Shown here: one piece after another, positions 16,253-25,997 of the stretch | Layout: each line of letters opens with the position of its first letter | Numbering within the stretch: position 1 is the first letter of the stretch | Assembly (NCBI GenBank): GCA_942491525.1 | Contig: CALOBW010000039.1 | Location: 1 to 64,000, forward strand | Direction of reading: 5' to 3' | DNA length: 64,000 nt | DNA from: CAYWBU01 sp942491525 | GTDB lineage: Bacteria > Desulfobacterota > Desulfomonilia > UBA1062 | Position numbers and translations under genes: made by a program | Notes under the pieces: generated by a model | Seen by the model: the letters and a program-made list of their open reading frames with translations, nothing else | Databases searched by the model: none | Told to the model about the DNA's origin: nothing

Positions 16253-17545
16253 TTATGGATAGGCGCGGTAGAGCATGCGCGGGAAGGGGATGGTCTCGCG
16301 CACATGCTTGAGGCCGCAGATCCAGGCCAGAGTGCGCTCGATGCCGAGGCCGAAGCCGGAGTGGGGCACGGAGCCGTACTTGCGCAGGTCCAGGTACCAG
16401 GCGTAGGTCTCGGGGTTGAGCTCGCAGCGGTCGATGGCCGCCAGGATGGTCTCGATATCCTCCTCGCGCTGGGAACCGCCGATGATTTCGCCGTAGCCCT
16501 CGGGGGCCAGCAGGTCGGCGCAGCGCACAACCTTGGGATTCTCGGGGTTCTCCTTCATGTAGAAGGCCTTGGCCTCCTTGGGGTAGTCAACCACGAAGAT
16601 CGGGCGGTCGTGGGCCTCGGTCAGGATGGTCTCGTCCTCGGCGCCCAGGTCGTCGCCCCACTGGATTGCACTGCCCCGCTCCTGCAGGAACTTGACGGCG
16701 TCGCCGTAGTCCATGCGGATGAAGTTGTTATTAACCTTCCTGAGGGGCTCCAGGTCGCGCTCCAGAACTTCAACCAGCTCCTTCTCGCACTCTTTGATGG
16801 TATTCTGAACGATGTAGGTGATGAACTGCTCCTGCACGTCCATATTCATGTCCTGATCGTAGAAGGGCATCTCGGCCTCAACCATCCAGAACTCCATCAG
16901 GTGGCGGCGGGTCTTGGACTTCTCGGCCCGGAAGGTGGGGCCGAAGCAGTAGACGTTGCCCAGGGCGAAGATGGCGGCCTCCAGGTAGAGCTGGCCGGTC
17001 TGGGAGAGGTAGGACTTGCCCAGGTCGAAGTATTCGCAGCTGAAGAGGTTGGTGGAGTCTTCGCCCACAGTTGTTGTGAAGATGGGCGAATCGAAGAGCA
17101 TGTAGTCGTTCTCCTTGAAGAACTTGCGCACGTTCCAGATCAGGGTGTCGCGCACCTTCATGATGGCGATCTGGCGTGATGAGCGCAGCCAGAGGTGGCG
17201 GTTAGAAAGCAGGAAGTCCGGGCCGTGCTCCTTGCGGGTGATGGGGAACTCCTCCGAGCGGTGGATCACCTCCAGGTCGCTGACATGCATCTCATAGCCG
17301 CCGGGTGCGCGCTCCTCCCTGATCACCTTGCCGGTGATGGAGAGTGAAGATTCATGCGGGATCTTCTTGATCTCGGCATACTTCTCCTCGCCGATGATGG
17401 CCTTCTCGATGACGGCCTGACACTTGTAGGCGCCGTCGCGCATCACCAGAAAGGCCAGCTTGCCGCTGGACCGGCGGTGCACGACCCAGCCCTTGATGGT
17501 AACCTCTGAATCGATATGTTCAGCAAAATCTTTGATCTTGGTCAT
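16253..17545 (-). CDS. asnS: asparaginyl-tRNA synthetase
   Basis: About 430 residues, class II synthetase. The N-terminal OB-fold anticodon-binding domain (VTIKGWVVHRRSSGKLAFLV) is followed by the catalytic core, with motif 2 around FRAEKSKTRRHLMEFW and motif 3 GFGLGIERTLAW. It charges tRNA-Asn with asparagine. The length and the HLMEFWMVEAEM segment favour AsnRS over AspRS, and a separate bacterial-type aspS is present at 52371. The ATG at 17545 is preferred over one 12 bases upstream because GGAGCAGG precedes only the former. It is a single-gene unit with its own promoter and terminator. Confidence 0.9.
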   Translation of the reverse strand: MTKIKDFAEHIDSEVTIKGWVVHRRSSGKLAFLVMRDGAYKCQAVIEKAIIGEEKYAEIKKIPHESSLSITGKVIREERAPGGYEMHVSDLEVIHRSEEFPITRKEHGPDFLLSNRHLWLRSSRQIAIMKVRDTLIWNVRKFFKENDYMLFDSPIFTTTVGEDSTNLFSCEYFDLGKSYLSQTGQLYLEAAIFALGNVYCFGPTFRAEKSKTRRHLMEFWMVEAEMPFYDQDMNMDVQEQFITYIVQNTIKECEKELVEVLERDLEPLRKVNNNFIRMDYGDAVKFLQERGSAIQWGDDLGAEDETILTEAHDRPIFVVDYPKEAKAFYMKENPENPKVVRCADLLAPEGYGEIIGGSQREEDIETILAAIDRCELNPETYAWYLDLRKYGSVPHSGFGLGIERTLAWICGLKHVRETIPFPRMLYRAYP

Positions 17546-17576
17546 AACCTGCTCCATTATTTATTAAGTAAAGGAC

Positions 17577-17605
17577 CTAATATCGCATTAGCACTACATG
17601 ATCAA
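17577..17605 (-). promoter_or_regulatory. candidate asnS promoter
   Basis: Minus strand: TTGATC (17605-17600), a 17-base spacer, TATTAG (17582-17577), about 30 bases upstream of the asnS start. A degenerate relative of the 15-bp repeat lies just upstream (about 17608-17620, GTGTCATGCCTCA). The rest of the gap to 17792 shows no gene or RNA that I recognise. Confidence 0.5.
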
Positions 17606-17757
17606 GGGTGTCATGCCTCAGAATGCCACTCCGGCGAGGGGGGGTTGCGGATTGGGGTCAAAAAAATTAGTTGCCGGCTGCTGGCGGATTCTATCCGTAG
17701 AAACGATGGGTTGCATGAAAAACGGCCGCGATCGGGCTTGGGGGCTGCGACAGGCAG

Positions 17758-17786
17758 TTGTAAGCCGTGCATAAGCATGTTATTTT
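17758..17786 (+). promoter_or_regulatory. candidate promoter of the ModE-like gene
   Basis: TTGTAA (17758-17763), a 17-base spacer, TATTTT (17781-17786). Transcription would start about 7 bases further on, at or next to the ATG at 17793. Confidence 0.45.
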
Positions 17787-17792
17787 TGAGGG

Positions 17793-18146
17793 ATGGAACT
17801 TCAATATAAGCTGTGGATAGAGACCAAGGAGGGCACCATTTTCGGTCAGGGTGCCTGCGACCTGCTGATGCTGGTGGATAAGACCGGTTCGCTGCACAAG
17901 GCAGCGGCCGAGCTGAAGATGTCCTACCGGGCGGCCTGGGGCAAGATCCGTGAATATGAGGAGCGCTCCGGTCTGGATCTGCTCGAGAAGGGTCGCCGCG
18001 GCCGCTCCGGCGCCAGCCTGACCAAGGCGGGCCGCTCCATGATCGAGATCTATCAGCAGTTTCTGAGCGAGATGGAAGATTTCCGCTCATCGGATAAGAT
18101 TATGCAGCTCTTGAAAGAGGTAGGGGAACTGAAACGTGAAGCTTAA
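17793..18146 (+). CDS. ModE N-terminal-like winged-helix regulator
   Basis: A 117-residue protein consisting only of a LysR/ModE-type winged helix. GACDLLMLVDKTGSLHKAAAELKMSYRAAW is at about residues 20-50 (helix-turn-helix) and GGASLTKAG-like wing residues near 75. It lacks the molybdate-binding MOP domains of full ModE. Stand-alone proteins of this type often control molybdate or tungstate genes, and this window also holds an AOR operon and mobB. No ribosome site is properly spaced; GAGGG abuts the ATG. It overlaps pgpA by 11 bases and may lead the pgpA-cinA-thpR-recA run. Confidence 0.75.
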   Translation: MELQYKLWIETKEGTIFGQGACDLLMLVDKTGSLHKAAAELKMSYRAAWGKIREYEERSGLDLLEKGRRGRSGASLTKAGRSMIEIYQQFLSEMEDFRSSDKIMQLLKEVGELKREA

Positions 18147-18594
18147 GATCTGGGAAAATGTAGCAACCTTCGGTGGTGCCGGCAACCTGCCCAAGGCTCC
18201 CGGCACCTTTGGCACCTTTGCGGCCTGGCCGCTCTATGTGGTTTTGCGCCGCCTCTCAACCGGCAAGTATATGCTGGCCATTGGCGGCATCACGCTGGTC
18301 GGCACGGCCGCGGCCCACAAGATGGAGCAGGTTTGGGGCAAGGACCCCTCCAAGGTTGTGATCGATGAGGTGGCGGGCCTGATGATAACCTTGATCAGCC
18401 GCCCGGCCGGTTTCGTTGATATCCTGGCCGGCACGCTGCTCTTCAGGGCCTTTGATATTTTGAAACCGCCGCCGGTCGGCACCCTGGACAAGAACCTGCC
18501 CGGCGGCATCGGTATCATGGCCGATGACCTGGCGGCCGGGGCTCTGGCCGCCCTCTCATTGAAAATAGTCAAAAAAATTGGGCTGCTGAAGTGA
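18136..18594 (+). CDS. pgpA: phosphatidylglycerophosphatase A
   Basis: A 152-residue membrane protein of the PgpA family. Visible signatures are GGAGNLPKAPGTFGT near the N terminus, VVIDEVAGL near residue 75 and a C-terminal DDLAAG. It removes phosphate from phosphatidylglycerophosphate to give phosphatidylglycerol at the inner membrane. The GTG start overlaps the upstream regulator by 11 bases, and the stop overlaps the cinA GTG by 4 bases. Placement directly before cinA is common in related bacteria. Confidence 0.9.
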   Translation: MKLKIWENVATFGGAGNLPKAPGTFGTFAAWPLYVVLRRLSTGKYMLAIGGITLVGTAAAHKMEQVWGKDPSKVVIDEVAGLMITLISRPAGFVDILAGTLLFRAFDILKPPPVGTLDKNLPGGIGIMADDLAAGALAALSLKIVKKIGLLK

Positions 18595-19673
18595 AGGCAG
18601 CTCTGATTCTGACCGGCGCCGAGCTGCTGAACGGCGTGCGCCGGGATGCGCTGGTCCAGCCCTTCACCTCAATTCTAAAGAGCCGCGGCGCCGCGGTGCA
18701 CGAGATCCGCATCATCGGCGATGATCCGGCGGCGCTCCTGAGCACGATTGAGGCAGTCGGGGCCGACCTGAAGATTGTGACCGGCGGCCTGGGCGCCACC
18801 CCTGACGACACCACCCATCTGGTGATCGACAAGCTGCGGCAGCGCTCTGTTGCCGAAGGCGAGGTGCCCAATCTGGTGGGCATGGCCAGCGGCGTCGATC
18901 TGCAGCTGGAGAGCGGGCGGGTTGTCTTTCTGCCCGGGGTGCCCAAGGAGGCGCTGCCCATGCTGCAGCAGGTGGCCGACAGCTTGTCGCAGGCCGTCGA
19001 GGCCAAGGTTGAGATCATGGCCATCGGTCTGGGCGAGACCGAGATTGCCCGCCGTCTGGGACCTTTGGCCGCCGAGATGAGCTTTCTGCCTAAGGATATG
19101 GAGGTGCTGCTGGTGGCCGCGCCGGCCCATGAGGCAGCTATCCGTGAGATCCTGGGCATCCACGCCCTGCGTGAGTTGGGCGTTGTTCCCAGTCTGGGAC
19201 GCATTTTCCGGGAGCGCAGCCTGACGTTTGCCGCGGCCGAATCGTGCACCGGCGGTTTGATCGGCCATCTGGTGACGGCCGAAGCGGGCTGCTCCGACTA
19301 CTTCCTGGGCTCGTTGGTGACCTATCATAATGCGCTTAAGGAGAACCTGCTGGGCGTATCTCCGGCGACCCTTGCTGAGCACGGTGCGGTCAGTGAAGAG
19401 GTGGCGCGCCAGATGCTGCTGGGGCTGCTGGAACGCAGCGGCGCCGATTGCGGCGTGGCCACCACCGGCATTGCCGGGCCCGACGGCGGCACCGATGATA
19501 AGCCGCTGGGCACGCTCTGGGTCGCGGTCGGCAGCCGCGAAAATCAGGTGGTGAGACGCTTTAACTTTGCGCGCGATCGGGCCAGCAATAAGATGTTCTT
19601 TGCCAAGCGGGCCCTCTTTGCGCTGCTGGAGTTTCTGTATGATCAGGACATTCATCGCACTGAGCCTTCCTGA
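18591..19673 (+). CDS. cinA: CinA family nicotinamide-nucleotide amidohydrolase
   Basis: A 360-residue two-domain protein. The N-terminal MoCF-type domain (about residues 1-165, TGAELLNG, VTGGLGATPDD) is followed by a C-terminal PncC-like deamidase domain (about 200-355) with AESCTGGLIG and the ATTGIAGPDGG loop. It deamidates NMN in pyridine-nucleotide recycling; the N-terminal domain in relatives acts on ADP-ribose. It is about 50 residues shorter than typical CinA, mainly between the domains. It starts at GTG, overlaps pgpA, and its 3' end overlaps thpR by 35 bases. Confidence 0.9.
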   Translation: MKAALILTGAELLNGVRRDALVQPFTSILKSRGAAVHEIRIIGDDPAALLSTIEAVGADLKIVTGGLGATPDDTTHLVIDKLRQRSVAEGEVPNLVGMASGVDLQLESGRVVFLPGVPKEALPMLQQVADSLSQAVEAKVEIMAIGLGETEIARRLGPLAAEMSFLPKDMEVLLVAAPAHEAAIREILGIHALRELGVVPSLGRIFRERSLTFAAAESCTGGLIGHLVTAEAGCSDYFLGSLVTYHNALKENLLGVSPATLAEHGAVSEEVARQMLLGLLERSGADCGVATTGIAGPDGGTDDKPLGTLWVAVGSRENQVVRRFNFARDRASNKMFFAKRALFALLEFLYDQDIHRTEPS

Positions 19674-20184
19674 AGAGGTCAAGGCGGCCTTGCAAAGCGC
19701 CACGACCGACTTAAAGAAGAGGGGTATGGATGCGCGCTGGGTCCGCCCGCAGGCCATGCACCTGACCCTGAAGTTTATCGGAGAGATGGATGAAGCGCTG
19801 GTGCCTGAGTTGGGCGCCGGGCTTGAACGGGTTGCCGGCCGCCATGAGCCGCTGGCGCTGCGCCTGAATGGCATGGGCGCCTTTCCGAACCTGAGGCGTG
19901 CGCGGGTGATCTGGGCCGGTCTGGCCGGTGATCTGGAGCCATTGGCCGGCTTGGCCGCGGAGATTGATGATGTCTGCGCCGGCGTTGGGATTGATGTGGA
20001 AAAACGGCCATTTAAGCCGCATCTGACCGTAGGTAGACTAAAGAGACCATCTATGATAGACCTGAAAATTGACTTGGTTGAAACGGCCTTTACGGTAGAA
20101 AAAATATCTCTGTTCAGGAGTGAGCTGACGCCCCATGGGGCGCTCTACACAAACCTGCACACCAGTTCTCTTAGAGGAGGATAA
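19639..20184 (+). CDS. thpR: RNA 2',3'-cyclic phosphodiesterase
   Basis: A 181-residue member of the 2H phosphoesterase (LigT/ThpR) family. The two catalytic HxTx motifs are HLTLKFIG (about residue 40) and HLTVGRL (about residue 127). It opens RNA 2',3'-cyclic phosphates. The start MIRTFIAL at 19639 fits the family N terminus (R-x-F-I-A-L), so the gene begins inside the end of cinA. recA follows after one base. Expression is probably coupled to cinA and recA. Confidence 0.88.
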   Translation: MIRTFIALSLPEEVKAALQSATTDLKKRGMDARWVRPQAMHLTLKFIGEMDEALVPELGAGLERVAGRHEPLALRLNGMGAFPNLRRARVIWAGLAGDLEPLAGLAAEIDDVCAGVGIDVEKRPFKPHLTVGRLKRPSMIDLKIDLVETAFTVEKISLFRSELTPHGALYTNLHTSSLRGG

Positions 20185-20185
20185 T

Positions 20186-21202
<1,017 letters not shown>

Positions 21203-21203
21203 T

Positions 21204-22355
21204 ATGATTATTGATGACATCCTGCGCAAAGCGGTGGAGATGCAGGCATCCGACGTGCATTTCAAAGTGGGGCTGCCCCCGGTTATCAGGCGTTTCGGGG
21301 CTCTGATTCCGATCAGAGACCATGAGCGGATGAGCAACGACAGCATCGGTACCATTATCGGGGATGTCATGAATCAGTACCAGCAGGCCAAGTTCGATAC
21401 CACCAATGAGATCGACCTGGCCTACTCCCTCTCGGGCGTGGCGCGTTTTCGTGTCAACTGCTACAAGCAGCGCGGCTCCTACGGCATGGTTTTCAGAATC
21501 GTGCCCACCGATCCGCCCATGCTTTCCGATCTCCACCTGCCCAGTGTGCTGGAGCGCATCAGCATGGAGCGCAAGGGACTGATCCTGGTTACCGGTACCA
21601 CCGGTTCGGGTAAGTCAACCACCCTGGCCGGCATTGTCAATGAGATCAATGCCAACCGCAACTGCCACATCATGACCATCGAGGATCCCATCGAGTTCCT
21701 GCACCGCGACCGCAAGTCGATCATCAACCAGCGCGAGGTGGGTTCGGATACGACCTCCTTCTCCATGGCCTTGCGCGCCGCCCTGCGTCAGGATCCGGAT
21801 GTTATCCTGGTGGGCGAAATGCGTGATAAGGAGACCATCGACATCGCGCTGACCGCGGCCGAGACCGGCCATCTGGTTATCTCGACCCTGCACACCCTGG
21901 ATGCCGCCGAAACCATCATGCGTATCGTTTCGACCTATCCGCCCCATCAGCAGCAGCAGGTCAGGCTGCAGCTGGCCGGCGTGCTCAAGGCGGTTGTCTC
22001 CCAGCGGCTGGTGCCGCGCATGAGCGGCGAGGGCGTCATTCCGGCCGTCGAGGTTCTGGTTGCCACCGCCCGTGTGCGTGAGTGCATCACCGAGCCCGAC
22101 CGCATCAGTGACATCAAGGATGCCATCGCTTCGGGCACAGTCTCCTACGGCATGCAGAACTTTGACCAGTCCCTGATGGATCTGGTCCAGCAGGGCCTGA
22201 TCAGCTACAGTGAGGCCCTTAAGCAGGCCACCAACCCCAACGATTTCGAGCTGCGCATGAAGGGCATCAAGTCCACCAGCGACGCCAAGTGGGATATGTT
22301 TGAGGCGAAGACCCCGGATGATGAGGAGGAGAGTGACGGTGGATTCAAGCTTTGA
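21204..22355 (+). CDS. pilT: PilT-family pilus retraction ATPase
   Basis: A 383-residue secretion ATPase. The N-terminal PAS-like domain carries ASDVHFKVGLPPVIR. Walker A is GTTGSGKST (about residues 132-140), with an Asp box (MTIEDPIEFLH), Walker B (DVILVGEMRD) and a His box (GHLVISTLHT). It powers type IV pilus retraction as a hexamer. Its place between recA and recX is unusual in general but matches what I recall from Geobacter-type genomes. The recX start overlaps its last codons. Confidence 0.92.
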   Translation: MIIDDILRKAVEMQASDVHFKVGLPPVIRRFGALIPIRDHERMSNDSIGTIIGDVMNQYQQAKFDTTNEIDLAYSLSGVARFRVNCYKQRGSYGMVFRIVPTDPPMLSDLHLPSVLERISMERKGLILVTGTTGSGKSTTLAGIVNEINANRNCHIMTIEDPIEFLHRDRKSIINQREVGSDTTSFSMALRAALRQDPDVILVGEMRDKETIDIALTAAETGHLVISTLHTLDAAETIMRIVSTYPPHQQQQVRLQLAGVLKAVVSQRLVPRMSGEGVIPAVEVLVATARVRECITEPDRISDIKDAIASGTVSYGMQNFDQSLMDLVQQGLISYSEALKQATNPNDFELRMKGIKSTSDAKWDMFEAKTPDDEEESDGGFKL

Positions 22356-22769
22356 TGAGTCCCTGACTTACGCCTACCGGGCCATATCGAGGCGTTCCTA
22401 CGCCTCGTTTGAGTTAAAAAAAAACTACTAAGCCGCGGGGCCGCTGAAGAGGCGGCCGAGGCCGTGATCGAGCGGCTGACTGAGCTGGGCTACCTGGATG
22501 ATGCCGACTATGCCCGGCGCAAGGCCGAGCTTCTGGCCCGGCGCGGCTATGGCGATCGCCAGATTTTCTACCGCCTTTCGCAGCTGCAGATCCCTGAAAA
22601 CCGCATAGATCAAGCCATGTTACAGATTACACTCTCTGAGGCCGATAGGGTCAGAATGGTAGTTGAAAAAAGAAAGGGAAAAGAGCGCGAAAAACTGATA
22701 AGATATCTGAACAGCAGGGGTTTTGCCCTTGATATGATACTAGAAGTGCTGAATGGAGACATTATATGA
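22339..22769 (+). CDS. recX: regulatory protein RecX, interrupted by a frameshift in a run of nine A
   Basis: RecX is split over two frames. From GTG 22339 (GAGGAGGA 8 bases upstream) the frame reads SLTYAYRAISRRSYASFELKK, the usual RecX N terminus, then meets a run of nine A at 22416-22424 and a stop near 22432. One additional A would continue into LLSRGAAEEAAEAVIERLTELGYL and on to the stop at 22769, which overlaps alaS (ATGA). The product would be about 143 residues and would modulate RecA filaments. The defect may be a sequencing error, a real mutation, or a site of transcriptional slippage. Confidence 0.8.
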
Positions 22770-25399
22770 CAGGATCAGAAATTAGGGCTATGTTCTTGAA
22801 TTATTTTGAGGAGAAGGGGCATACTCCGGTGGAGAGCTCGTCTCTGGTGCCGGGTGACGACCCGACCCTGCTTTTTACCAATGCAGGCATGGTACAGTTT
22901 AAGGGAACCTTCCTGGGCACGGAGCCCAGAGACTATAAGCGCGCCACCACTTCCCAGAAGTGCGTGCGGGCCGGCGGCAAGCACAATGATCTGGAAAATG
23001 TGGGACGCACTGCGCGCCACCACACCTTTTTCGAGATGCTCGGCAACTTCTCCTTCGGCGACTACTTTAAAGAGGGCGCCATCGAGTTTGCCTGGGATCT
23101 GCTGGTGGGCCGCATGCAGCTTGACACAGATAAACTTTGGGTCAGCGTGCACCACAGCGACGATGAGGCTTACGCCATCTGGCGCGACAAGATGGGCGTG
23201 CCGGAAGATCGCATCCTGAAGCTGGGCGACAAGGACAACTTCTGGTCCATGGGCGATACCGGCCCCTGCGGACCGTGCTCCGAGATTCTCTACGATCAGG
23301 GGGACTCCATCCCCTGCGACAATCCCAACTGCGAGCCCGGCATCTGCGACTGCGACCGCTATCTGGAGATCTGGAACCTGGTCTTCATGCAGTATAACCG
23401 CGCCGCTGACGGCAGCATGACCGACCTGCCCAATCCGAGCATCGACACCGGCATGGGCCTGGAGCGCATCACCGCCATCATGCAGGGCGTGCCCAGCAAC
23501 TATGATACCGACCTCTTCATGCCGCTGATCAGCCATATCGCCGAGCTGGCCGGCAAGGAGTACGGCGTCGATGCCGAGACCGATGTCTCGATCCGCGTGG
23601 TCGCCGACCATGCCCGCGCCACCACCTTCCTGGTCTGTGACGGCGTGCTGCCCTCCAATGAGGGCCGCGGCTACGTGTTGCGCCGCATCATCCGCCGCGC
23701 CGCCCGTCACGGCAAGCTGCTGGGCTTCTCCGACAGCTTCCTCTTCAATGTGGCCAAGAAGGTCATCGAGGAGATGCAGGATGTCTATCCCGACCTTAAG
23801 ATGCGCAAGGATTTCATCACGCGCGTCATCATCAATGAGGAGGACCGTTTCCTTAAAACTCTCGACAAGGGCCTGGCCCTGCTCGAGGAGGTCATGGACA
23901 AACTGCAGCCCGGTGATCAGATTCCGGGCAAGGATGTCTTCATGCTCTATGACACCTTTGGTTTTCCGGTCGACCTGACCGAGGATATCGCCGTTAAGGG
24001 CGGCTTCGGCATCGATAAGGCCGGCTTTGAAACCGAGATGGCCCAGCAGCGCCAGAAGGCGCGTTCCGCCTCCAACTTTGCCGGTGAGGTTGAGACCAAG
24101 AGCGATCAGCTGGCGCCCATCGCTGATGATATCAAGGTTGATTTCGTGGGCTACAGCGCCATGCAGACCGGCGGCACCGTGCTGGCGCTGCGCAGTCTGG
24201 ACGGCAAAGAGCTGGAGAGTGTCTCCGAAGATGAAGAGGCCATCATGATTGTGGACCGCACGCCCTTCTACGGCGAGTCCGGCGGTCAGATCGGCGATAC
24301 CGGCCTGATCTCGAGCAGTGCCATGCGCGGCACCGTCACCAATACCGTCAAGAACGACAAGGGCATCATCCTGCACTACATCACCCTGGCCGGCGGCACC
24401 CTCAGGAAGGGCGAGATCGTGACCCTCATGATCGACAGCCAGCGCCGCCGCGACATTATGCGTCATCACAGCGCCACCCATTTGCTGCAGAAGGCTTTGC
24501 AGGAGACTTTGGGCGAGCATGCCCATCAGAGCGGATCCCTGGTGACCGATAAGCGGCTGCGCTTTGACTTCACCCACTTCGAGGCTCTGACCGCCAGTGA
24601 GATCGCCAAGATTGAGAATATCGTCAATGAGTACGTCGTTGCCGGTCTGCCGATCAATACGGCCAATATGTCCAAGGATAAGGCTGTTGAGAAGGGCGCC
24701 ATGGCCCTCTTCGGCGAAAAGTACGGCGACGAGGTGCGTGTGGTCGAGATGGGTCTGAACATCTCGGTTGAGCTCTGCGGCGGAACCCACTGCCAGAACA
24801 CCGGCGAGATCGGCCTGGTCAAGATTCTGAGCGAATCATCCGTTTCGGCCGGCGTCCGCCGCATCGAAGCCGTGGCCGGCATGCCCGCTCTGCACTATGT
24901 GCAGGAGCTGGCGTCTCAGGTCAGCGCAGCCGGCCACAAGCTCAAGTGCTCCAGCGATGAGATTGTGGAGCGCATTGGCGGTCTGCAGGAGCGTCTAAAA
25001 GAGCAGGACGGCAAGATTAAGGAGTTGAACCTGAAGATTGCCACCGGCGCTGGTGCTGCGGCCGGCGAAGAGGAGCTCAGCCTGGGCGCATCCAAGGTCG
25101 TCATCAAGAGGGTTGACGGCGATGATATCGCTCAGATCCGCGAAGTCGGCGACCGCATCAAGGACCGCCTCGGCTCGGGGATCGTCTTCCTGGCCTCAGG
25201 CGCCAAGGGTAAGGCCACCTTCATGATTATGGTGACCGACGACCTTCAGAAAGAGTATGCCGCCGGCAATCTCATGAAGACCGTCTGTGAGGCCGTTGAC
25301 GGGCGAGGCGGCGGCAAGCCCCAGTTTGCCCAGGGCGGCACCGCCGATGCGGCGCAGATCGATAAGGCCATCAAAGTCTTCAAGGAGGCCATTTCATAA
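22766..25399 (+). CDS. alaS: alanyl-tRNA synthetase
   Basis: An 877-residue AlaRS of full bacterial length. The class II catalytic core occupies residues 1-450 (ALR motif TNAGMVQFK, QKCVRAGGKHND). The editing domain has the zinc-binding HHSATHLL (about 570) and CGGTHCQNTG (about 670). A C-terminal oligomerisation/C-Ala domain is present. It charges tRNA-Ala and clears mis-made Ser/Gly-tRNA. The ATG overlaps the recX stop, so it belongs to the recA-pilT-recX unit. Confidence 0.97.
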   Translation: MTGSEIRAMFLNYFEEKGHTPVESSSLVPGDDPTLLFTNAGMVQFKGTFLGTEPRDYKRATTSQKCVRAGGKHNDLENVGRTARHHTFFEMLGNFSFGDYFKEGAIEFAWDLLVGRMQLDTDKLWVSVHHSDDEAYAIWRDKMGVPEDRILKLGDKDNFWSMGDTGPCGPCSEILYDQGDSIPCDNPNCEPGICDCDRYLEIWNLVFMQYNRAADGSMTDLPNPSIDTGMGLERITAIMQGVPSNYDTDLFMPLISHIAELAGKEYGVDAETDVSIRVVADHARATTFLVCDGVLPSNEGRGYVLRRIIRRAARHGKLLGFSDSFLFNVAKKVIEEMQDVYPDLKMRKDFITRVIINEEDRFLKTLDKGLALLEEVMDKLQPGDQIPGKDVFMLYDTFGFPVDLTEDIAVKGGFGIDKAGFETEMAQQRQKARSASNFAGEVETKSDQLAPIADDIKVDFVGYSAMQTGGTVLALRSLDGKELESVSEDEEAIMIVDRTPFYGESGGQIGDTGLISSSAMRGTVTNTVKNDKGIILHYITLAGGTLRKGEIVTLMIDSQRRRDIMRHHSATHLLQKALQETLGEHAHQSGSLVTDKRLRFDFTHFEALTASEIAKIENIVNEYVVAGLPINTANMSKDKAVEKGAMALFGEKYGDEVRVVEMGLNISVELCGGTHCQNTGEIGLVKILSESSVSAGVRRIEAVAGMPALHYVQELASQVSAAGHKLKCSSDEIVERIGGLQERLKEQDGKIKELNLKIATGAGAAAGEEELSLGASKVVIKRVDGDDIAQIREVGDRIKDRLGSGIVFLASGAKGKATFMIMVTDDLQKEYAAGNLMKTVCEAVDGRGGGKPQFAQGGTADAAQIDKAIKVFKEAIS

Positions 25400-25977
25400 T
25401 GCGCACAGCTGAAATCAGCCGCAAGACCAAAGAGACCGACATCACCATCAGTGTCAATCTGGATGATCCGGCCAGCAATATCGATGTGCCGACCGGCTTC
25501 TTCTTCCATATGCTGGACGCCTTTGCCAAACACTCGGGCATCGGCCTGAACATCCAGGCTCAGGGCGACGTTGAGGTGGACTTCCACCACACCGTCGAAG
25601 ATGTGGGCATAGTGCTGGGCCAGGCCATCAACAGGGCCCTGGGCGACAAGCGCGGCATTGAGCGCTACGCTTTGAGCAAGGTGCCCATGGATGAGTCCAT
25701 GGTTGAGGCCTGCCTCGATATTTCGGGCCGGCCCTTCTTTGAGCTGCACGGGCCGGATGTCTTCCGCGGCCAGGTGCGCGACTTTGACCTGGAGCTGGTG
25801 CCGGAATTTTTGCGCGCCTTCGCCTTCAATGCCGGTATCACTTTGCACATGACCGTCTGCGCCTCGGGCAACGGTCACCATGTGGCCGAGGGCGCCTTCA
25901 AGGCCCTGGCCCGCGCCATGCGGCAGGCCGTCAAAATTACCGGCAGCGAGATCCCGTCCACCAAAGAGGCTCTCTGA
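25399..25977 (+). CDS. hisB: imidazoleglycerol-phosphate dehydratase
   Basis: A 192-residue monofunctional HisB. The two metal-binding repeats are visible as FHHTVEDVG (about residue 58) and GNGHHVAEGAFKALARAMR (about residue 155). It dehydrates imidazole glycerol phosphate in histidine synthesis. The ATG shares one base with the alaS stop. hisA follows after 20 bases, but hisH, which often lies between them, is absent. Confidence 0.92.
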   Translation: MRTAEISRKTKETDITISVNLDDPASNIDVPTGFFFHMLDAFAKHSGIGLNIQAQGDVEVDFHHTVEDVGIVLGQAINRALGDKRGIERYALSKVPMDESMVEACLDISGRPFFELHGPDVFRGQVRDFDLELVPEFLRAFAFNAGITLHMTVCASGNGHHVAEGAFKALARAMRQAVKITGSEIPSTKEAL

Positions 25978-25997
25978 GCCAGATTCAGGAGAAAAAT

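Noticed and set aside
16253..17545. asnS as a second aspartyl-tRNA synthetase
   Set aside because: Its length, the absence of a GAD insertion and its motif details fit AsnRS; the true bacterial AspRS is at 52371.
17608..17622. An eighth copy of the 15-bp repeat (GTGTCATGCCTCA)
   Set aside because: Several mismatches to the consensus; mentioned as a degenerate relative but not counted.
17546..17792. The asnS/ModE-like gap as a possible tRNA or small RNA gene
   Set aside because: No cloverleaf or conserved tRNA segments were found; only promoters and a degenerate repeat could be supported.
22775..24790. A 671-codon open frame antisense to alaS
   Set aside because: It mirrors the codon pattern of alaS on the opposite strand, has no recognisable domains, and alaS is certain.
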